Assembly (NCBI RefSeq): GCF_040675465.1
Contig: NZ_JBFAPA010000028.1
Coordinates: forward strand, 62,001-126,000
DNA from: Kibdelosporangium sp040675465
GTDB lineage: Bacteria; Actinomycetota; Actinomycetes; Mycobacteriales; Pseudonocardiaceae
DNA: 64,000 bases
Direction: 5' to 3'
Shown: piece after piece, positions 34,273-46,000 of the stretch
Layout: each line of letters begins with the position of its first letter
Position numbering within the stretch: the stretch's first letter is position 1
Program-made: the position numbers and the translations under genes
Notes under the pieces: model-generated
The model's input: the letters and a program-made list of their open reading frames with translations, nothing else
What the model was told of the DNA's origin: nothing
The model's database searches: none

Positions 34273-37056
34273 ATGGCCGACGAGGACAAGCTCCGGGAGT
34301 ACCTCAGGCGCGCGACCGCCGACCTGCGCCGGCTGCGGGAACCGGTCGCCATCATCGGCATGGCCTGCCGCTTCCCCGGCGGCGTCGAGTCCCCGGAGGA
34401 CCTCTGGACCCTGGTCGCCACCGGCACCGACGCCATCACCCAGAGCCCGGCCGATCGCGGCTGGTCCGATGCCCACCAGGGTGGCTTTCTGGAGAACGCC
34501 GGACTCTTCGACGCGGACCTGTTCAAGATCACTGCCCGTGAGGCCCGCGAAATGGATCCGCAGCAACGGCTCCTCCTGGAGGCCGCCTGGGAGTCGGTGT
34601 CCCGCGCGGGCATCGAACCGGCTTCGCTGCGTGGCAGCAGGACCGGTGTCTACGCCGGGGTGAGCTACCAGAACTACCCGACCGAGAACTTCGCCGGGGC
34701 GATGACCAGCGTGGCATCCGGCCGCATCGCCTACATCCTGGGACTCGAAGGCCCCGCGATCACCGTCGACACCGCATGTTCGTCCTCATTGGTCGCGCTG
34801 CATCTCGCGGTCCGGGCTGTCCGGTCGGGGGAGTGTTCGCTTGCCCTGGCCGGGGGCGCGGCGGTCATGTCCACTCCGGACTCATTCACCGGCTTCGACA
34901 TGCTGGCTGCCGACGGCCGGTGCAAGTCGTTCTCGGCTGCCGCCGACGGAACAGCGTGGTCCGAGGGCGTGGGCATGATCCTGGTCGAGCGCCTGTCGGA
35001 GGCCGAACGCCTTGAACATCCCATTCTCGCGGTCATCCGTGGCTCCGCGGTCAACTCAGACGGTGCTTCCAATGGCCTCACTGCGCCAAACGGCCTAGCG
35101 CAGCAGAAGATCATCCACCAGGCGCTCGCCGACGCACGGTTGTCCGTCAGCGAGATCGACGCGGTCGAGGCCCATGGCACCGGGACGGAACTCGGCGACC
35201 CGGTTGAAGCCCAGGCCCTGGAGGCGGTCTTCGGTGAGCGGGACCGGCCGGTGTACCTGGGCTCGCTCAAGTCGAACATCGGCCACGCCCAGGCGGCGGC
35301 CGGCATCGGCGGGGTCATCAAGATGGTCCAGGCCATGCGGCACGGCGTCCTGCCCCGGACGCTCCACGTTGATCAGCCCTCGCCGCACATCGAGTGGTCC
35401 AAGGTCGAGCTGCTGACGGCGCCCGTCGACTGGCCCAGACCACGTCGAGCTGGGATCTCGTCCTTCGGCTACAGCGGCACCAACGCCCACGTGATCATCG
35501 AGGACGTCGAAACCCCGGCCACCCCCTTCCCGGCGCCTGTCTTCCATCGCCGTCACTACTGGAGCATGCCGGTCGAGAGCACGGACTGCCTGCGGCACAA
35601 GGTCGTCTGGCAGCCGGTCCCGGGCACGGCCCGCGGCACGTATGCCATCGTTACCGCAGGTCAGCGCGATCTGGCCGAGCGGATCGCGGCCGATCTGACC
35701 AGCCGGGGCGCTGAGGTGCGGTTCGACGACCTCGAAGGCGTCGACAGCGTGATCTCCCTGCTGCCGCTGGCTCGCCCGATGGTCGAGACCTTTGAGCTGA
35801 TCAACGCCGGGGTGCCGGTCTGGAGTGTCACTTCGGGCGCGATCAAGGTCGACGAGACCGAGGACGTCGATCCGGCCCAGGCCGCCTACCTGGGGCTGGG
35901 CCGGGTCATCGACATCGCAGGCGATCCACAAGGGATTGTTCTCGCTGATCAGCCGGTTGCCGTGCGTCACAACGGTGTTTTCATCCGCAGGATCGTCCCG
36001 GCGCCGCTGAGTTCCGTGCAGCGGCGGCCCGACTGGCGGGCAACGACGCTGATCACCGGCGGGACCGGTGCTCTCGGCCGGCACGTGGCCCGCATGCTGG
36101 CCGAAGACGGCGCTGAACACTTGTTGCTGGTCGGCCGAACCGTCCCCGAGGTCCCCGATTTCGGGACCAGGGTGACCGTCGAGTCGTGTGATGTCCGGGA
36201 CAAGGCTGCGCTCGGGGCACTTTTGGCCGAGCACGACGTCAATGCGGTGTTCCACCTCGCTGGGATGGCGCGGACAGACGTCTGGGACGCGAAGGTCCTC
36301 GGCGCCCGGCACTTGGACGAACTGCTCGATCGCCCACTCGAAGCGTTTGTGCTGTTCTCATCCGACGCGACGATTGCCAACCGCCCCGGGCAGACCGAGT
36401 ATGCCTGCGCCAATGCCTTCCTCGACGGGCTTGCCCTGCGGCGCCGGGCACGTGGGCTCCGGGCGACCTCGATCGCCTGGGGTGCTTGGGACTGCGGGAT
36501 GGTCGACGGGAAACTCAGGGCCTACCTGACGAAGGCCGGGACGCCGCCGATGCGGCCCGCGACCGCGATCCAGGCGCTCCGGGAGATCCTCGCCCGCGAC
36601 GAGGGCAACGTGATCATCGCCGCACAGCCTGTCGCACAGGCGGATCTGGTCCGGACTCAGGTAGCCGCGGTTCTCGGCGTCCACAACCCCGCCGACATCG
36701 ACGAGACCCGCACGTTCGAGGACCTCGGCTTCGATTCCCTGGCCGTGCTGGACCTGCGTAACCGGCTGAGCGAGACCACCGGCCGGACGTTGCCCGCGAC
36801 TGTGGTCTACGACCATCCGACTCCGCGCAAGCTCGCGGACTTCCTCAGTGGCGCTCCGGATATCCAGGCCGAACTCGACCGGCTGGAAAAGCTGGCGCTG
36901 GCACTGCCTGCCGGCCAGGCCGCTGAGGTCGGCGCGCGGTTGCGGGCGCTGGCCACCAGGCTGTCGCCAACTCTGTCCACTGTGGATGTCAGCGGCCGGT
37001 TGGCGACGGCCGACGACGTCTTCGACTTCATCGACAAGGAACTCGGCCTCGCCTGA
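34273..37056 (+). CDS. PKS-D: type I polyketide synthase, AT-less module 7 (KS-KR-ACP)
   Basis: This is a single-module protein of 927 residues: docking helix (DEDKLREYLRRATADL), KS 24-410 with intact Cys, HGTGT and NIGH motifs, KR about 590-740, ACP 790-860 (LGFDSLA), and a C-terminal docking segment. There is no AT: the KS end is followed within some 20 residues by FHRRHYW, the motif that normally comes after an AT, as if the domain had been cleanly excised. The KR keeps a GGTGALG nucleotide loop, Ser and Tyr (SSDATIANRPGQTEYACAN), but about 12 residues are missing between HLAG and the conserved Lys where the LDD motif usually lies. A beta-hydroxyl is expected. Malonyl must be supplied by another protein or module. 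ATG 34273 follows GGGGGAGG. Confidence 0.94.
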   Translation: MADEDKLREYLRRATADLRRLREPVAIIGMACRFPGGVESPEDLWTLVATGTDAITQSPADRGWSDAHQGGFLENAGLFDADLFKITAREAREMDPQQRLLLEAAWESVSRAGIEPASLRGSRTGVYAGVSYQNYPTENFAGAMTSVASGRIAYILGLEGPAITVDTACSSSLVALHLAVRAVRSGECSLALAGGAAVMSTPDSFTGFDMLAADGRCKSFSAAADGTAWSEGVGMILVERLSEAERLEHPILAVIRGSAVNSDGASNGLTAPNGLAQQKIIHQALADARLSVSEIDAVEAHGTGTELGDPVEAQALEAVFGERDRPVYLGSLKSNIGHAQAAAGIGGVIKMVQAMRHGVLPRTLHVDQPSPHIEWSKVELLTAPVDWPRPRRAGISSFGYSGTNAHVIIEDVETPATPFPAPVFHRRHYWSMPVESTDCLRHKVVWQPVPGTARGTYAIVTAGQRDLAERIAADLTSRGAEVRFDDLEGVDSVISLLPLARPMVETFELINAGVPVWSVTSGAIKVDETEDVDPAQAAYLGLGRVIDIAGDPQGIVLADQPVAVRHNGVFIRRIVPAPLSSVQRRPDWRATTLITGGTGALGRHVARMLAEDGAEHLLLVGRTVPEVPDFGTRVTVESCDVRDKAALGALLAEHDVNAVFHLAGMARTDVWDAKVLGARHLDELLDRPLEAFVLFSSDATIANRPGQTEYACANAFLDGLALRRRARGLRATSIAWGAWDCGMVDGKLRAYLTKAGTPPMRPATAIQALREILARDEGNVIIAAQPVAQADLVRTQVAAVLGVHNPADIDETRTFEDLGFDSLAVLDLRNRLSETTGRTLPATVVYDHPTPRKLADFLSGAPDIQAELDRLEKLALALPAGQAAEVGARLRALATRLSPTLSTVDVSGRLATADDVFDFIDKELGLA

Positions 37057-37086
37057 CGCGGCCCGACCGGACCAGGGAGACGCCAG

Positions 37087-40000
37087 ATGGCGAACGACGA
37101 GAAGCTGCTCGAGTACCTCAAGCGCGTCACCGCGGACCTGCACCAGACCCGGTTGCGCCTGCAGGAGGTCATGGGCCGCGACGCCGAACCCATCGCCGTC
37201 ATCGGCATGAGCTGCCGCTATCCCGGTGAAGCCGGTTCCCCGGAAGACCTTTGGCGTCTGGTCGCCGAAGGACAGGACGCGATCGGCCCGGCCCCGGCGG
37301 ATCGAGGCTGGACGACCACCCGGCAAGGGGGATTCCTCAGCGGGGCAGCCGACTTCGACGCCGACTTCTTCGGCATCAGCCCGCGCGAGGCCCTGCACAC
37401 CGACCCACAACAGCGGATCATGCTCGAGATCTGCTGGGAGGCCCTGGAACGGGCCGGCATCAACCCGCACTCCGTGCGTGGTCAGCAAGTCGGGATGTTC
37501 GCGGGTTCGGGCCTCCAGGACTACGCCCATTTGGTCGATCCAGACGCGACCGGCACGTCGGCGGCCGTCATCTCCGGACGGGTGGCCTACTTGCTGGGGC
37601 TCGAAGGCCCGGCGCTCACTGTGGACACTGCTTGTTCGTCTTCCCTGGTAGCCCTGCACCTGGCGGCCCAGTCGCTGCGGCAACGGGAATGCTCGCTCGC
37701 GCTGGCCGGGGGCGTGATGGTGATGTCCACGCCATCGTCGTTCCAGGCGTTCGGCGGGATGGCTCCGGATGGCCGGTGCAAGGCCTTCTCCGAGTCGGCG
37801 GATGGCACGGGCTGGTCCGAAGGCGCTGGAGTCCTGGTGCTGGAACGGCTTTCGGACGCTCAACGCAATGGTCACGCTGTTCTGGCGCTGATCCGAGGCT
37901 CGGCGGTCAACCAGGATGGCGCCTCGAACGGTCTCACTGCGCCGAATGGGCTGGCCCAGCAACGTGTGATCCGGCAGGCCCTGGCCAACGCCCGGCTCCG
38001 GCCGATCGAGATCGACGTGGTCGAAGCGCACGGCACCGGGACGACCCTCGGCGACCCCATCGAAGCCGAAGCCCTGCGGGCGACCTACGGCCGTGACCGC
38101 GGGCGGCCGCTCCTGTTGGGTTCGCTCAAGTCGAACATCGGCCATTCGCAAGCGGCGGCCGGGGTCGGCGGGGTGATCAAGATGGTCCAGGCAATGCGGC
38201 ACGGCCTGGTGCCGCAGTCCCTCCACGTGACCGAGCCGTCCGGTCACGTGGACTGGACCGGTCTGCGGCTTGTCACCGAACCCACGCCATGGCCGCGGAC
38301 CGGGCACCCGCGCCGGGCCGGGGTGTCGTCGTTCGGGATCAGCGGAACCAACGCGCATGTGATCCTGGAGCAGGCGCCGCCGCTCGAAGTGGACGATGAG
38401 CCGGAGCCGGAGCACTGGCCGGCCGGGACCGTTGTCCCATGGGTGGTCTCCGGGCGGACCGCCGAAGGCCGGAAAGCCCAGGCAGAACGCCTGCTGGCGG
38501 ACATCGACGACCAGATGGACATCGATCTGGCCTATTCTCTGGCTACTTCGCGGGCTTCGCTCGACCATCGCGCGGTTGTGCTGGCCGCCAACCGGGACGC
38601 GGCCATCAGCGGACTCAGAGCCGTCGCCGCAGGGGAAGGCGCACTGCAGGGTGCTGCCATGCCTGGACTGACGGCGTTCCTGTTCACTGGCCAAGGCGCG
38701 CAACGGTTGGGGATGGGACGGGAGCTGTACGCGACCTTCCCGGCGTTCGCCGACGCGATGGACGCCGTGCTGGCCCATCTCGACGTGCCGGACGTGATGT
38801 TCGGGACCGACGCGGATCTCCTGGACCAGACCGGGAACGCCCAGCCCGCGCTGTTCGCGATCGAGGTCGCGCTGTACCGGCTGGTGGAGTCCTGGGGGAT
38901 CAAGCCGGACTACCTGGCCGGGCACTCGATCGGTGAGATCGCCGCCGCCCACGTCGCCGGCGTGCTGTCCCTCGAGGACGCTTGTGCGTTGATGTCCGCG
39001 CGCGGCCGGTTGATGCAGGATCTTCCGCCTGGTGGGGCCATGGTTGTGGTGCGGGCGGACGAGTTCGAGGTCGAGGCCATGCTGACCGACGGCGTCTCGA
39101 TCGCGGCGGTCAACGGGCCGGACTCGATCGTGATCGCCGGACAGGAGACCGAAGTTCTCGCCATCGCCGAGCGGTTCGGCTCCACCAAACGACTCCGGGT
39201 GTCGCACGCGTTCCACTCCGTGCTGATGGACCCGATGCTGGACGAGTTCCGCCGGGTCGCGGAGACGCTCACCTACTCGGTACCGACCATCCCGATCGTG
39301 TCCACTGTGACCGGTGACGTCGCCGACGGCATGGACACCGCCGAGTACTGGGTCCGGCATGCCCGCCAGACGGTCCGGTTCGCGGACGGCCTGCGCTGCC
39401 TCGCTCAGCACGGCGTGACCCGGTTCCTCGAGCTCGGACCGGACGGCGTGCTGACGAGCATGGCGCGGCAGACCCTGAACGAAGGTCTGCTGGTGCCGAC
39501 CATGCGCCGCAACCAGCCCGAGATCCACACTCTGCTGACAGCGATCTCGCGGCTGTATGTGTCTGGCGTGGACGTTGACTGGCCGTCGTTCTTCGTTGGC
39601 TCCGGCGGTCGGCGGGTGGACCTGCCGACGGCCGCGTTCCAGCGCCGCCGATACTGGCCGACGACCGAGCGGCCCATTGCGGACGCTGTGGTGTCAATGG
39701 CGGACGCGGACCGAGTCGTCCTGACGGGACACCTGTCGGTCGAATCCCAGCCGTGGCTGGCGGACCATGTGATCGGTGGCGAGGTTCTGTTCCCGGCAAC
39801 GGGGTTCGTGGAGCTGGCGATGCAGGCCGGAGGCTCGGGTCTGGCCGAGCTGACCTTGCAGAAGCCGCTCGTCGTGTCCGGGCGGATGGAGATCCAGGTC
39901 ATCGTCGATGGCCGGAAGGTGACCATCCACTCGCGACAGAATGACGAGCCGTGGATCATGCATGCGGAGGGCACTCTGGCCCCGGCGAGCGACCCGGTTT

Positions 40001-43000
40001 TCGAAGTCACCTGGCCGCCCGAGGGAGAGCGGCTGGATCCGGGCGAGCTGTATGCGGACCTGAGTTATGGCCCGAAGTTCCAGGGCGTGCAGGCGTTGTG
40101 GCGTAACGGCGATGAGATCCTCGCGGAGGTCGCGCTGCCCGCCGAGGGCAAGTACGGCATCCATCCGGCCTTGTTCGACGCCTGTCTGCATGGTGCCCGG
40201 TTGCTGTTCGACCAGCCGGTGATGCCTTTTGCCTGGTCTGGGGTGGATCTGCACTCCTCGGAGGCGAGCAGGCTGCGGGTTCGGCTGCGCCCGGCCGGTC
40301 CGAACGCGATCACCTTGATCGCCACCGACGACACCGGACGGCCGGTGCTGTCGGTGGACTCGCTGGTGCTCCGGCCGATCGGGGAGACCAAGGCCGCCGA
40401 GGCGCACCACGAGGACCTGTTCGAGGTGGTCTGGACACCGGTCGAGGTGACCCAGGGCAGGGTGTCCACAATGGAATGGGACGACCTGTACGGGCCGATG
40501 GATCTCGGGCCGGTACCGGACATCGTGTTCATCCGGCCGGACAACGCCGACGTGCACCTGGCCACGCGCAAGATGTTGTCGGCCATGCAGTGCTGGCTCC
40601 AGGACGAGCGGTTCGCCCCGTCCCGGCTGCTCGTTCTCACCAGTGGCGCGATGGCATTGCCCGGCGAGGACGTCACCGATCTGGCGGGCGCGGCGATCTG
40701 GGGAATGGTCCGGACCGCCCAGATCGAGACACCGGACCGGTTCCTGATCGCGGACATCGACGACACCGGCGACATCGCGGCCATCGTCGCTTCGGACGAG
40801 CCGCAGTCGATCGTCCGCGCCGGCACTCTCTACGGCGCCCGCCTCTCCAGGACCCACGCTGCCGCGAAGCAAGTCAGCTTGCACGGAACGGTGCTGGTCA
40901 CGGGTGCGAGCGGCAAGCTGGGCCGGCTCGTCTGCGAACACCTGGTGAATCATTACGGTGTCAGGAAACTGGTACTGGCGAGCCGGGAAGGTCAAGAGGC
41001 GCCGGATCTCGACGCCGACATCACCGTGGTGGCCTGCGACGTCGCCAACCGGGACGAGGTGGCGGCCCTGCTGGCCGAGCATCCGGTGAATGGTGTGGTC
41101 CACCTCGCCGGGGTGCTCGACGACGGCACGATCGCGTCGATGACGCCCGAGCGGATGTCGGAGGTGTTGCGGCCCAAGGTCGACGCGGTGATCAACCTGC
41201 ACGACCTCACCGAGAACCTGACGGCGTTCGTGCTGTTCTCGTCGGTCAGCGGCGTGCTCGGCTCACCCGGTCAGGTCAACTACGCCGCCGCGAACGCTTT
41301 CATGGACGCGTTCGCGACCCATCGCCGGGCCAATGGTCAAGCGGCGCAGTCGCTTGCGTGGGGACTGTGGTCCGGTGGGATGGCCGACCGGGCCGATCTG
41401 GACCGCATCCGGCAGACGGGGATCGGCACGTTGACCGACGCCGAAGGCCTGGCGCTGTTCGACGCGGCCATCCGGCGGGATGCGCCTGTGCTCGTCCCGA
41501 TGCGATGGGACCGGCGGCCCATGGGGGACGCGGACGAAACGCCCTTGTTGTTTCGTCTCGTGGGCCGCGACCGGTGGCGGAGTGCCCAGGCCCCAAGCCC
41601 GCCCGATGCCCTGGCGGACCGTCTGGCCCGGCTCGGCCAACCGGACCGCGAAGCGGCTGTTCTGGACCTTGTCCGGACCCAGGTGGCGCTGACCCTCGGC
41701 CATCCGGCCACAGTGGACCTGGACCGGACCTTCGCCGATCTCGGGTTCGACTCGCTGAGCGTGGTCGAGTTCCGGGACGCTCTGGCCGCCGAGCTGGGAA
41801 TCGCGCTGCCTGCGACGCTCGGGTTCGACTTCCCGACCCCGAACCTGCTGGCCCGGCACCTGTCCCGTGGCGGGTTCCAGCCCGCCCCGGTGGCATCGGA
41901 CAGTTCCGGTGACGAGATCGCCATCGTGGCCATGGCCTGCCGTTATCCCGGTGGGGTGTCGTCACCGGACGACCTGTGGCGGATGGTCCAGTTCGGCACG
42001 GACGCGATCGGCGGGTTCCCGGACAACCGCGGCTGGGACATCGACCACCTCGACACGGCCACTGGTGAGGGCGGATTCCTCTATGAGGCAGGGGAGTTCG
42101 ACCCGGGCTTCTTCGGGATCAGCCCGAACGAGGCCGCGACCATGGATCCACAGCAGTACTTGTTGCTGGAGACCGCTTGGGAGGCCTTCGAACGGGCCGG
42201 GATCGACCCGGCGGCCCTGAAAGGCAGCCAGACCGGGTTCTTCGCCGGGATGATGTACCACGACTACCCGGCCAACAGCAGCACCGGCGCCCTGGCCTCG
42301 GGCCGAGTGTCCTATGTGTTCGGTCTCGAAGGACCGTCGATCACTGTGGACACCGCGTGCTCGTCGTCTTTGGTCGCCTTGCACCTCGCGGTGCAGGCAC
42401 TGCGCTCAGGGGAGTGTTCGCTGGCTTTGGCCGGTGGTGTCGCGGTGATGGCCACGCCGGAGACGTTCGTGGAGTCCACCAGGCAGGGCGGGCTGTCGGC
42501 GGATGGGCGTTGCAAGGCGTTTGCCGAAGGTGCGGACGGTGCCGGCTGGGCCGAGGGCGTGGGCATGCTCCTGGTCGAACGGCTCGCGGATGCCCGCCGC
42601 AACGGCCATCCGGTGCTGGCGATCGTGAGGGGCACGGCGACCACCCAGGACGGCACCTCGAACGGCCTCACTGCTCCGAATGGACCAGCGCAGCAACGCG
42701 TGATCCTGCAGGCGTTGGCCAACGCCCGTCTGTCCCCTTCGGACGTTGACGTGGTGGAAGGCCACGGAACCGGGACGGTGCTAGGCGATCCCATCGAGGC
42801 CCAGGCCGTGATCGCCGCCTATGGGCACGACCGCTCCGAGCCCCTGTGGTTGGGTTCGGTGAAGTCGAACATGGGGCACACGCAGGCGGCTTCCGGTGTC
42901 GCCGGGATCATCAAGATGGTCGAAGCCATGCGGCACGGTGTCATGCCGAAAACGCTGCACGTCGACGAACCGGCATCGCATGTGCGGTGGGGCAACGTCC

Positions 43001-46000
43001 GGCTGCTGACCGAGGCACGGGAGTGGACTGGACCGGTTCGCCGGGCGGGTGTGTCGTCGTTCGGCATCAGTGGGACGAACGCGCACGTGATCATCGAACA
43101 GGCGCCCGTCGTCGATCTGCCCGAGCCGGACCAGCCGGCCATGGTGCCGTGGGTGCTCTCCGCGAAGACACCGCAGGCGCTGCAGGAGCAGGCTGAGCGG
43201 CTGGTGTCGCATGTGGACGGGCTGAACACCGTCGACGTCGGGTTCTCGCTGGCCGGGCGGGTTACGTTCGACCATCGAGCGGTGATCATCGGTGAGCCCG
43301 ACCAGCTCATGACGGGGCTGGCCGCGTTGGCCACCGGACAAGGGCCCGGCTTCCTCCGTGGGTCGGGCCGAACCAGAGGCGCAACAGCGTTTTTGTTCAC
43401 CGGAGGTGCCTCGGACGCAGGTCACGAGCTGTGTGATGCGTATCCGGGGTTCGCCCGGGCTTTTGCCGACGGGCTTGAGGTCGCGCTCTACCGGCTGTTG
43501 GACTCGTGGGGCGTTGTGCCTGCCTTCGTCGCTGGTCCGAGGGCTGAGGAGATCGCTCCTGGGATCCCTGCGGTGAGCGGGGACCTGGCCGGGGCGATCG
43601 GTGAGCTGGCCGCTCAAGGAGTGACCCGGTTCGTCGAGGTCGGGGCGGACTCGACTGGTCTGGTCCAGCAGGTCGCGCCGGAGGCGATCGTCATCCCGTT
43701 GCTCCGGCCGGGGAAGCCCGAGGTCGCCAGCCTGTTGATGGCGATGGGGCAGCTGTACGTGACCGGCGGGACGGTGGACTGGGCCAGGCTCCTGCCGGGT
43801 GGGCGTCTGGTCGACCTGCCTACGTACGCGTTCCAGCGTCAGCGGTTCTGGTCGGTCGCTGGGCGGTTCGAACCCATGTCCACTGTGGAGCTGGCGTCCG
43901 GTGGCGTCGTGCTCACCGGACCGGTGTCGACGGAAGCGCAGCCGTGGCTCGCCGACCACGAGGTGATGGGCAACGTGCTCATGCCCGGCACCGGGTTCGT
44001 CGAGCTGGCGCTGCGCGCGGGCGCCCAGATGGGCTGCACCACGATCGAGGAACTCACCCTGCTGACGCCGCTGGTGATGGATGGCGAAGTCCAGCTGCAG
44101 GTCTCCGTGACCGGCACGCGTGAGGTCCAGATCCACGCCCAACGCGAGCACGAGCCTTGGACTCTGCACGCGGAAGGCCGGTTGAGCGAGCGTACGAACA
44201 TGATGGCTGACCTCGGCGAGTGGCCACCCCGAGGCGCGACCCCTATGGATCTCGGGTCACCATACGAACGGCTGCTGGACAAGGGGTTCGCCTACGGCCG
44301 GGCGTTCCGAGGACTGCGAACGGCCTGGCGGCACGGCGACGACCTGTATGCCGAGGTCGCGCTGCCGATGCAGGGCGAGTACGCCATCCATCCGGCTTTG
44401 CTCGACGCGGCAATGCATGTCGCCATGCTCGACGGCTCCGGCACCTTGCTTCCGTTCGTGTGCAAGAACGTCACGCTGCACGGTCCGGCCTCACCGATGG
44501 CCCGGGTCCGGATCACCCGGCCGGCCGCGGACAGCATCTCGCTGGAGATCGCGGACGGCTCCGGGCATCCGGTGCTGTCGGCGGGGTCCATTGTGGGCAG
44601 ACCCGCGATGGGAACCGAGTCGATGTACAAGATCGACTGGACCGCCGTTCCGTTGCCCGCCACCGCCGAGGCCATCGACGTGCTGGAATGCGTGACGCCG
44701 GAAGGGGATGTGCCGTCGGCGGTCCGGGCAGTCCTGGACCGGGTGTTGCCGGCGCTTCGGGGCGCGCCGGGCAGGCTCGCGGTGGTCACCAGGGCCGGCG
44801 ACCTGTGCCAGGCAGCGGTCTGGGGCCTCGTCCGGGCGGCCCAGGCGGAGAACCCCGGTCAGTTCTTCCTGGTCGAGGTGGACAGCGCCAAGTCCGGCCA
44901 GCTCACCTTGCGGGCGGTGGCGTCCGGCGAACCCGAACTGGCGATCCGGGACGGCGAGCTGTACGTCCCGCGCCTGGTCAAGATCGCCGTGCCTCGCAAC
45001 CCGGTCACCCTGCGGGGGACGGTCTTGATTACGGGCGGTACCAGCGGTGTTGGCGCGCACATCGCCCGACAGCTTGCCCGGCAGGGCATCCGGCTCGTGC
45101 TCGCGAGCAGGCGGGGACCCGACGCTCCTGAGGCCGCCGGGCTGGCCGAGTTGGGTGCGGTCATCGAGGCGTGCGACGTGTCGGACCGGGACTCGGTCGC
45201 CGCCCTGCTGGCGAGACACCAGATCAACGCGGTCATCCACGCAGCGGGAGCGTTCGACAACGGCATGATCGGATCGTTGACCCCGGACCGCATGGACACC
45301 GTGCTGAAGCCGAAGGTCGACGGTGCCTGGCACCTGCACGAACTGGCGTCAGATCTGGACGCGTTCATCCTGATCTCCTCGGTGGGCGGTCTGGTTCTGC
45401 CTGGTGGCCAAGGGAACTATGCGGCCGCGAACGTTTTCCTCGACGCTCTTGCCGCCTACCGCGCCGCTCAGGGGCTTCCGGCGGTGTCAGTCTCCTTTGG
45501 ACAGTGGGATGGCGTGGGACGGCAGCGCCCGGGTCGCAAAGCCATACCTGCCTTGAGCGTGGACGACTCTCTAACACTGTTCGAGACGGCGATCTCCGCA
45601 GGTGAGACGCACCTCGTTGCGATGCGGTTGGGGCAGCTCGGCGGCGACGTCCCGGCTCTGCTGCGCGGGATGACCACCGCGGCGCCGGTCCAGAGCGACA
45701 TTCTTGAGCTGGTCCGGGAGTTCGCCGCGGCGATCCTGGGACACTCTGGGCCGGAAGCGATCGAACCGGACCGGCCGTTCCAGGAGCTGGGCTTCGACTC
45801 ACTCGCCGCCGTTGAGCTGCGCAATCAGCTGAGCGCGGCCACCGGACGCCGGCTCCCGGCGACCCTCGCGTTCGACTACCCGACCGCGCAGGCCGTCGCA
45901 GATCTCCTGACCGAGTCTTCCGTTGAGCCGCAACCGGTGGCGGCGCGGGCTTCGGACGATCCGATCGCGGTGATCGGGATGAGCTGCCGGTATCCGGGCG

